Positions 15,637 through 21,023 of a DNA stretch of 21,023 nt are shown piece by piece. Both the position numbers and the translations under genes were made by a program. This DNA is from Burkholderiaceae bacterium (GTDB taxonomy: Bacteria; Pseudomonadota; Gammaproteobacteria; Burkholderiales; Burkholderiaceae). Below the pieces are notes generated by a model. That model had not been told where the DNA came from. It saw nothing but the letters and a program-made list of their open reading frames with translations, and made no database searches. Location of the stretch: assembly GCA_947461335.1 (NCBI GenBank), contig CANHLB010000007.1, positions 1 to 21,023 of the forward strand, given 5' to 3'. Position 1 is the first letter of the stretch; each line of letters starts with the position of its first letter.

Positions 15637-16347
15637 CTAGAGTGAGATGCGGCTAACGCCAGAGGCGTTACTGACCAATAAGATGTTGGCCTTCTCTTTT
15701 GCAAATAAGCCCACTGTGATCACACCAGCAATCTGATTGATTTGTGCCTCCATATTGATAGGATCAGTAATCTTCAAACCTGCCACATCCAAAATCCATC
15801 CACCGTTATCAGTTACAAAAGGCTCACTCGGGGTTTGATTTAAATCTGTACGGATACTTTTTGCTGGACGCAATGTGACCTGGCCGCCCATTTTTTCTAA
15901 CTCTCTGCTTACTACGCCTTTTGCTAAAGGAATAACTTCTACTGGAAGCGCGAAGTTACCCAGTATAGGGACCTGCTTAGAAGAATCACAAATACAAATA
16001 AATTGATTGGCCATAGAGGCAATAATTTTTTCACGGGTGAGCGCCCCACCGCCGCCCTTAATCATGTGACCTGCTGGATCAATTTCATCAGCACCATCTA
16101 CATACGCAGGCAATTTATTTACATCATTAGGATCTAAAACCTTAAAGCCGTGTTTTAGTAAGCGCTCGGTTGTTGCATTCGAGCTCGATACCGTTCCTGA
16201 AAAATGATCTTTATGAGGTGCTAGGGCATCAATAAAGCAATTAGCAGTAGAGCCAGTACCAACCCCTAAAATTTGTCCTGCTGGCAGCTTTAAGACCTCG
16301 TCTCTTGCTGCCTCACCCACCATTTGTTTCAGTTGATCTTGGTTCAT
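15637..16347 (-). CDS. rpiA: Ribose-5-phosphate isomerase A
   Basis: The 236-residue protein has the RpiA motifs in order: ILGVGTGSTANCFI with GTGST at 30-34, SSSNATTERL at 53-62, DGADEID at 84-90, and KGGGGALTREK at 97-107 with E106 as the likely catalytic Glu. It interconverts ribose 5-phosphate and ribulose 5-phosphate in the non-oxidative pentose phosphate pathway. It diverges from tal, the other non-oxidative-branch gene, across 92 bp, which suggests shared control. Its 3' end converges on the small RNA unit. Confidence 0.96.
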   Translation of the reverse strand: MNQDQLKQMVGEAARDEVLKLPAGQILGVGTGSTANCFIDALAPHKDHFSGTVSSSNATTERLLKHGFKVLDPNDVNKLPAYVDGADEIDPAGHMIKGGGGALTREKIIASMANQFICICDSSKQVPILGNFALPVEVIPLAKGVVSRELEKMGGQVTLRPAKSIRTDLNQTPSEPFVTDNGGWILDVAGLKITDPINMEAQINQIAGVITVGLFAKEKANILLVSNASGVSRISL

Positions 16348-16391
16348 AAGCCCGCCAAATACCTTTATTGGAACTGAGTCATTAATACATC

Positions 16392-16403
16392 TATCATATG
16401 ATA
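16392..16403. promoter_or_regulatory. Perfect 12-bp palindrome with -10-like boxes in the rpiA-tal divergent region
   Basis: TATCATATGATA lies in the 92-bp gap. TATCAT (five of six matches to TATAAT) can be read on either strand. On the plus strand TTGGAA at 16368-16373 is 18 bp upstream of it, giving a plausible tal promoter with a start near 16404. On the minus strand no good -35 is seen. It could be an operator, a shared core promoter, or both. Confidence 0.4.
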
Positions 16404-16439
16404 ATCATAAGAAACCCATTACATCAGATTTGATAAGCC

Positions 16440-17405
16440 ATGAATAGCACCCTTTCAAGCCTCAACCAACTTGATCAGCTCAAAAAATACACCACGGTAG
16501 TAGCCGATACAGGTGACTTTGAGCGCATGAAAGAGTTCCAGCCGCAAGATGCCACTACTAATCCATCCCTGATTCTCAAAGCCGCCCAACAAAGTAATTA
16601 TCAAAATTTGGTGGGGTCGGTTAAGGCTGCCCACCCAGGCATGAGCCCTAGCGATTTAGTCGATTACATTCTGGTGGCATTTGGTTTGGAGATTCTCAAA
16701 ATCATTCCAGGGCGGGTTTCCACTGAGGTCGATGCCCGACTTTCTTTTGATGCCAAGGCAACCGTTAGCAAAGCCAAGCATCTCATTGCTTTGTATGAGT
16801 CTCATGGGATTGATCGCAACCGTATCTTGATTAAACTTGCCGGTACTTGGGAAGGCATTGCGGCTGCAAAGGAATTAGAAGCTGCAGGCATTCATTGCAA
16901 TATGACACTGCTCTTCTCTTTAGTTCAGGCCGCAGCTTGTGGCGCTGCAAACGCAAAGTTAATCTCTCCATTTGTAGGTCGCATTACCGATTGGAATAAA
17001 GCCAAGTTAGGCGCCAATTGGAATGATGCCAATCATGGTGGTGCAAATGATCCGGGGGTTACTTCAGTCAAGAAGATATTTCACTATTACAAGCATTTTG
17101 GCATCGCAACAGAGATCATGGGTGCGAGCTTTCGCAATACAAGCCAGATTCTAGAGCTTGCTGGTTGCGATTTGCTAACCATTAGTCCAGAGCTATTAGC
17201 TGAACTACAAAATAGCACTGCTGCTGTTAGTAAAAAATTGGATGCAGGAAGCACTGATGGGGATAAGATCACTCCATTGAAGCTAGATGAATCTAGTTTT
17301 CGTCTGCAATTAAATAATGATGCGATGGCTACCGAGAAATTGGCTGAAGGGATTCGCAATTTCTGTATTGATACAGACAAGCTAGAAGCCTTACTCGCTA
17401 AGTAA
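16440..17405 (+). CDS. tal: Transaldolase (TalB type)
   Basis: The 321-residue protein is the usual length for TalA/TalB. Motifs are [10 protein letters not shown] at 37-46 with the catalytic Asp near the start of the barrel, [14 protein letters not shown] at 91-104, and the Schiff-base lysine in [10 protein letters not shown] (Lys132). The residue after LA is Gly where the family usually has Ser (LAST); the chemistry residues are otherwise intact. It transfers a dihydroxyacetone unit between sugar phosphates in the pentose phosphate pathway. Its strong intrinsic terminator begins inside the last codons. There is no clear Shine-Dalgarno before the ATG. Confidence 0.96.
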   Translation: MNSTLSSLNQLDQLKKYTTVVADTGDFERMKEFQPQDATTNPSLILKAAQQSNYQNLVGSVKAAHPGMSPSDLVDYILVAFGLEILKIIPGRVSTEVDARLSFDAKATVSKAKHLIALYESHGIDRNRILIKLAGTWEGIAAAKELEAAGIHCNMTLLFSLVQAAACGAANAKLISPFVGRITDWNKAKLGANWNDANHGGANDPGVTSVKKIFHYYKHFGIATEIMGASFRNTSQILELAGCDLLTISPELLAELQNSTAAVSKKLDAGSTDGDKITPLKLDESSFRLQLNNDAMATEKLAEGIRNFCIDTDKLEALLAK

Positions 17406-17424
17406 AGCTTCTAGACATTTTTTT
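17382..17424 (+). terminator. Intrinsic terminator of tal, overlapping its coding end
   Basis: CTAGAAGC (17382-17389) pairs with GCTTCTAG (17407-17414). The stem continues inward with TTAC/GTAA after one mismatch and closes on a 7-base loop. ACATTTTTTT follows. The 5' arm encodes the last residues of Tal and the stop codon is within the hairpin. Confidence 0.85.
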
Positions 17425-17428
17425 CTGA

Positions 17429-17611
17429 CTACTTAGCTGTATTAATACCTAGCAAGCTATAGGCAGCACAATTACCAATCATTCCAGTTGCTAGGGGTAT
17501 GATGCCAATCCACGCCCAAGGTCCAGTAATACCAAAAGCCGCTAGACCAATGAGAGTAACGCCGACGGTCATGCGCAGAATACGATCAGTATGACCAATA
17601 TTGCATTTCAT
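17429..17611 (-). CDS. Small DUF2892 (YgaP-type) inner membrane protein
   Basis: This is a 60-residue protein beginning MKCNIGHTDRILRM, followed by two hydrophobic helices (about 15-30 and 33-50) with a GPWAWIGIIPLATG turn and a second Cys at 48. The pattern is the DUF2892 membrane domain, also found at the C-terminus of the rhodanese YgaP. Function is unknown; many relatives sit near sulfur or redox genes, but that is not seen here. AAAGG lies about 5 bases before the ATG. It is 18 bp downstream of rlmB, so it probably ends the rnr-rlmB operon, and it converges with tal. Confidence 0.85.
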   Translation of the reverse strand: MKCNIGHTDRILRMTVGVTLIGLAAFGITGPWAWIGIIPLATGMIGNCAAYSLLGINTAK

Positions 17612-17629
17612 ATAAGCCTTTCAGGAAAC

Positions 17630-18394
17630 TTACTTGGCAGCTTTAGGTGCTTTCGCTAGGCGCTGTCTTAATGCCTCATACAAGCATACGCCACTTGCAA
17701 CAGATACATTCAAACTTTCAACTACACCCTGCATTGGGATGCGCACGAGCTCATCGCAGGTTTCTTTTGTGAGGCGTCGCATACCCTCACCTTCACCACC
17801 CATCACAATGGCAATCGGACCGCTTAGGTCGATGTCATAGATGGATTTTTCAGCTTCATCGTCGGTGCCGATTAACCAAACACCCGCTTCTTGCATCTCT
17901 TTCATACTACGAACGAGGTTGGTAACCGTAATTACAGGCATTACTTCAGATGCGCCACTCGAAACCTTGCTGACTGTTGCATTAATAGAAGCCGAACGGT
18001 CTTTTGGAATCACGACTGCATCTACTCCTGCACCATCGGCTACGCGCAAGCAGGCTCCAAAGTTATGGGGATCAGTCACACCATCTAAAACCAGAAATAA
18101 TGGTTTCTTCTGGGCACTTTCCGCATCTTCAACTACTTCAGTAATAGTCCGTGCAACGGTCATTTTTTCAGCTAATGCTACAACGCCTTGATGACGATCG
18201 TGACCCGTGAGTTTATGCAAGCGTTCAGCATCAGCAGCATGTAAGCGTTCGCCCAAAGTTTCTTCCGCTTGCTTTAAAAAATCACCCATACGTCTATCGC
18301 GACGGCCTGGATCAAAGTACACCGCTTTCAAACTATCTGGGTCAACACGTAAACGTGCCTGAACCGCATGAAAGCCAACTAATATTTGTTTCAT
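17630..18394 (-). CDS. rlmB: 23S rRNA (guanosine-2251-2'-O) methyltransferase RlmB (SPOUT/TrmH family)
   Basis: The 254-residue protein has an N-terminal substrate-binding domain (about 1-75, opening MKQILVGFHAVQARL) and a SPOUT methyltransferase domain. The three SPOUT motifs are DPHNFGACLR at 108-117 (N111, R117), IVMGGEGEGM at 196-205, and IPMQGVVESLNVSVASG at 219-235, which forms the SAM-binding trefoil knot. It 2'-O-methylates G2251 in the P loop of 23S rRNA. Pairing with rnr immediately upstream (17-bp gap) is the classic rnr-rlmB arrangement, which supports RlmB over other TrmH-family members. Confidence 0.95.
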   Translation of the reverse strand: MKQILVGFHAVQARLRVDPDSLKAVYFDPGRRDRRMGDFLKQAEETLGERLHAADAERLHKLTGHDRHQGVVALAEKMTVARTITEVVEDAESAQKKPLFLVLDGVTDPHNFGACLRVADGAGVDAVVIPKDRSASINATVSKVSSGASEVMPVITVTNLVRSMKEMQEAGVWLIGTDDEAEKSIYDIDLSGPIAIVMGGEGEGMRRLTKETCDELVRIPMQGVVESLNVSVASGVCLYEALRQRLAKAPKAAK

Positions 18395-18411
18395 TATGTT
18401 TTGTTCAATCT

Positions 18412-20793
18412 TTATTTACGTCGGGCATTAGTACTTCGTACTGGAGGCTTAGTGCCCGCAGGCTTGCCAACAGATCTTCCAGGTTTGGATTTGCCATTCT
18501 TACGGCTAGCCTTGCTCTTAGACTGGTTAGCATTTAAGTTGCCAGCAGACTTAGCCGCATTCACATTAACACCGCCAGGTTTTTGTGGAACTTTATTTGC
18601 AGGACGGCTCTTTTTAGAAGCAGCTTTCTTATTCGGCCTTCCGGTATCAGTAGCTAGAAGCAACTGACGACGGCTAGATGTGCTTCCCACTTCTGCACCC
18701 ATAGACTTTACAAGACTAAATTCAATCTTACGGGCATCCAAATCAACACGGCTTACTAAGATATGCAAGCGATCACCTAAGCGATACCGAATACCCGTTC
18801 TCTCGCCACGCAATTCTTGTCTGGCCTCGTCATACTGAAAATAATCGCCACCCAATTCAGTAACATGAACCATACCTTCAACAAACAGATTCTCAAGCTG
18901 AATAAATAATCCAAAATTAGCAACACTCGTTACTGTGCCAGCGTACTCCTGGCCTAAATGATCTCGCATGTAATAGCACTTGAGCCAGGCCTCAACATCT
19001 CGTGAGGCCTCATCAGCACGACGCTCATTCGATGAGCAATGTACGCCCAATTGACCCCAAATAGGTAAAGCAGCATTAGCCCCTTTAGGAGCTCTAGCAC
19101 CTTTAGCCACTCCGGCTTTAGCGTCACTATGAGACTTCTTAGCATTCACTGCATTCTCACGACCTTTGCCTTTTCTGGGCAATGTGAGATTGAGGGGTAC
19201 AGTTGGCGGTAGTACAGGCGTGTAGGGTTTTTTCTGCAGAATAGACTTAATCACACGATGCGTGAGTAAGTCTGGATAGCGGCGAATTGGGCTAGTGAAA
19301 TGCGAATACGCTGGATATGCCAATCCAAAGTGACCTTCATTATCTGGCTGATACATCGCTTGTTGCATCGAGCGCAACACCACTGACTGCAACATATTGA
19401 CATCGGGACGCTCTTTAATCTCACGCATGAGTTTTGCAAAATCACGTGGCTTGGGTTTTTCACCGCCGTCCAGAGAAAGGCCTGAGGTCCTTAATACTTG
19501 ACGTAAGGTCACCAACTTCTCTTCGGAGGGCTCTCCATGTACACGATACAAACTTAAATGTTTATTTTGATCAATGTAGTCAGCTGCGCAAACGTTGGCT
19601 GTCAACATACACTCTTCAATCAAGCGGTGGGCCTCATTGCGCAGGCGCGGCTCAATACGCAAAATCTTGCCTAACTCATTACTGATGATCTGAGTCTCGG
19701 TAGTTTCAAACTCGATTGCTCCTCGCTTCTCGCGAGCTGATAAAAGGATCTTGTATAAAGAATAAAGATTTCCAAGCAAGGGGCCGAACTGGGCAAAACG
19801 TGCAGCTTCAGGACCTTTACTATTAGAGAGAATTTCCCACACAGTGTCATAGGTGAAACGTTGCGCAGAATGCATGACTGCGGGATAGAACTGGTAGGCT
19901 AATACAATGCCGTTGTTATCCACCACTGAATCGCAGACCATACACAGGCGGTCTACACCAGGATTTAAGGAACATAGCCCATTAGAGATCTTTTCAGGAA
20001 GCATTGGGATAACGCGTCTTGGAAAATACACTGAGGTGGCACGTAATAAACCCTCATCATCCAAAGGATGTCCTGGCTTTACATAATGTGAGACGTCGGC
20101 AATCGCTACAATTAAACGCCAAGCCTTCGTCTTACCGTACATGATTGGCTCGCAATAGACCGCATCATCAAAGTCTCTCGCATCAGCGCCATCAATAGTG
20201 ACTAAAGGTATATCTCGTAAGTCGACACGACCCTCTAAGTCTTCTTGCTGAACAGAATCCGGTAATGCTGCAGCCTCTTTCATGGCAGCAGCTGAGAATT
20301 CGTGGGGCACGCCATACTTCCGCACAGCGATTTCTATCTCCATGCCAGGATCGTCAATCTCGCCTAGGACTTCCACTACACGGCCAAGAGCTTGGCGATA
20401 GCTATCAGGATAGTCAATGATTTCAACACTAACGACCTGACCTAGCTTTGCTTGGCCCTGCCCCTTTGGCGGAATCAATATGTCATGACCGATCCGGTTA
20501 TCTTCAGGCGCAACAATGAGAACACCGTTTTCATTTAAGAGGCGGCCAATCACTACTTTATTTGCATGAAGTACTACTTCGACAATCTGTCCTTCTGGGC
20601 GACCGCGTCGGTCTGTTCCTAATACTTTGACATTTACTCTATCGCCATGCATGACGCGAGACATCTCTCGTTCAGAGAGAAAAATATCTTCACCACCATC
20701 ATCAGGAATGACAAATCCAAATCCATCTCGGTGGCCCTGGACTGTTCCTAAACGGTCAGCCTCACGCGGCACCAAGTCTTTTGCTTTACGCAT
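18412..20793 (-). CDS. rnr: Ribonuclease R
   Basis: The 793-residue 3'-5' exoribonuclease degrades structured RNA. An OB/cold-shock region covers about 15-140 (GTVQGHRDGFGFVIPDDGGEDIFLS). The RNB catalytic domain covers about 185-520, with the metal-binding Asp cluster IDGADARDFDDAVY (D201, D204, D207, D209, D210) and HFTSPIRRYPDLLTHR at 498-513. A C-terminal S1 domain lies at about 613-695, and a Lys/Arg/Ser/Asn-rich basic tail at about 700-793. The N-terminal winged-helix region of E. coli RNase R is absent: an in-frame TAA lies directly before the ATG at 20793, and AAGGA precedes the ATG by 5 bases, so the start is secure. A basic, low-complexity insert (about 521-578) sits between the RNB core and LGVHCSSNERRADEA. 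Confidence 0.95.
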   Translation of the reverse strand: MRKAKDLVPREADRLGTVQGHRDGFGFVIPDDGGEDIFLSEREMSRVMHGDRVNVKVLGTDRRGRPEGQIVEVVLHANKVVIGRLLNENGVLIVAPEDNRIGHDILIPPKGQGQAKLGQVVSVEIIDYPDSYRQALGRVVEVLGEIDDPGMEIEIAVRKYGVPHEFSAAAMKEAAALPDSVQQEDLEGRVDLRDIPLVTIDGADARDFDDAVYCEPIMYGKTKAWRLIVAIADVSHYVKPGHPLDDEGLLRATSVYFPRRVIPMLPEKISNGLCSLNPGVDRLCMVCDSVVDNNGIVLAYQFYPAVMHSAQRFTYDTVWEILSNSKGPEAARFAQFGPLLGNLYSLYKILLSAREKRGAIEFETTETQIISNELGKILRIEPRLRNEAHRLIEECMLTANVCAADYIDQNKHLSLYRVHGEPSEEKLVTLRQVLRTSGLSLDGGEKPKPRDFAKLMREIKERPDVNMLQSVVLRSMQQAMYQPDNEGHFGLAYPAYSHFTSPIRRYPDLLTHRVIKSILQKKPYTPVLPPTVPLNLTLPRKGKGRENAVNAKKSHSDAKAGVAKGARAPKGANAALPIWGQLGVHCSSNERRADEASRDVEAWLKCYYMRDHLGQEYAGTVTSVANFGLFIQLENLFVEGMVHVTELGGDYFQYDEARQELRGERTGIRYRLGDRLHILVSRVDLDARKIEFSLVKSMGAEVGSTSSRRQLLLATDTGRPNKKAASKKSRPANKVPQKPGGVNVNAAKSAGNLNANQSKSKASRKNGKSKPGRSVGKPAGTKPPVRSTNARRK

Positions 20794-20935
20794 TTAATTC
20801 CTTCGGCAATACATGCCCTTGCTATATATCTATTGATATCTATTTTTGTTATGAATAAGGCTACTGTATCAAACCATCGAGTCTGTAGGTAAAAAGCCAA
20901 ATTAGCCTAAAAAGCCCTCAAAGTAGCCATCCATC

Positions 20936-20941
20936 TATAAT
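20936..20941 (+). promoter_or_regulatory. -10 box of tRNA-Leu
   Basis: A perfect TATAAT lies 8 bp before the first base of the tRNA, so the precursor has almost no 5' leader. The -35 position (around 20913-20918, AGCCCT) is poor. The rest of the 156-bp gap to rnr is AT-rich and shows no further feature I can support; the rnr promoter must lie in it on the minus strand. Confidence 0.6.
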
Positions 20942-20949
20942 AAAGGCAT

Positions 20950-21023
20950 GCCCAGGTGGCGAAATTGGTAGACGCACCAGCTTCAGGTGCTGGCGATCGT
21001 AAGGTTGTGGGGGTTCGAGTCCC
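20950..21023 (+). tRNA. tRNA-Leu (anticodon CAG), 3' end cut by window
   Basis: The sequence opens GCCCAGGTGGCGAAATTGG, followed by the D-loop motif GGTAGACGC. The anticodon arm is CCAGC-TTCAGGT-GCTGG (20977-20993), with CAG at 20984-20986. A class II variable arm comes next (GATCGTAAGGTTGT region), and then the T-arm start GGGGGTTCGAGTCCC, which ends at the window edge. The long variable arm and the 5' sequence are typical of leucine tRNA. The T arm's 3' half and the acceptor 3' strand lie outside. Confidence 0.93.

Noticed and set aside
15276..15704. 142-codon minus-strand open frame across the ends of yggX and rpiA and the small RNA
   Set aside because: It overlaps two clear genes and a promoter/terminator pair, has no recognisable motif, and its composition reads like antisense of structured non-coding DNA.
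17841..18191. 116-codon plus-strand open frame inside rlmB
   Set aside because: Antisense to the conserved SPOUT domain; a shadow frame.

Overview
The window looks like ordinary chromosomal backbone of a betaproteobacterium of the family Burkholderiaceae, most probably Polynucleobacter or a close freshwater relative. This rests on protein content and style (classical ArgA, GS-I beta glutamine synthetase, a tRNA-Leu / rnr / rlmB / rpiA neighbourhood), moderate GC and very tight gene packing. The genus is an inference from recognition, not from a search. No insertion sequence, prophage, CRISPR array or obviously foreign block is visible.

Left part (1-5011, minus strand): a nitrogen-assimilation operon read right to left, glnA - ntrB - ntrC - xth (xth loses its last few codons at the window edge). 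The DNA upstream of glnA holds two NtrC-type operators and a -24/-12 element at classical enhancer distances. In contrast, NtrC itself carries two substitutions in motifs needed for sigma-54 activation (GAFTGA reads GAFPGA; Walker B DE reads GE). This mismatch between intact promoter and altered activator is the most interesting point of the window.

Middle (5012-13692, minus strand): hrpA (DEAH-box RNA helicase), then a compact run of five less characterised genes: an exported YncE-like beta-propeller, an exported NodB-type deacetylase, a membrane fatty-acid-hydroxylase/sterol-desaturase-like enzyme, an EI24/CysZ-like membrane protein and a CinA-type molybdopterin-binding-domain protein. Gaps of -8 to 44 bp suggest coordinated expression and a possible envelope role.

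Right part (13710-21023): argA - yggX run on the plus strand, starting from a promoter only 9 bp before the argA start codon. Between yggX and convergent rpiA lies an apparently untranslated, strongly structured transcription unit with its own near-consensus promoter and an intrinsic terminator, a good candidate small RNA of about 157 nt. rpiA and tal (pentose phosphate pathway) diverge from a 92-bp region with a perfect 12-bp palindrome. The minus-strand operon rnr - rlmB - DUF2892 gene follows (RNase R, 23S rRNA methyltransferase, small membrane protein), and the window ends inside a plus-strand tRNA-Leu(CAG).

There is no gene-free stretch above 300 bases. The longest non-coding intervals are 15371-15636 (small RNA), 4798-5011 (glnA control region) and 20794-20949 (between rnr and tRNA-Leu).
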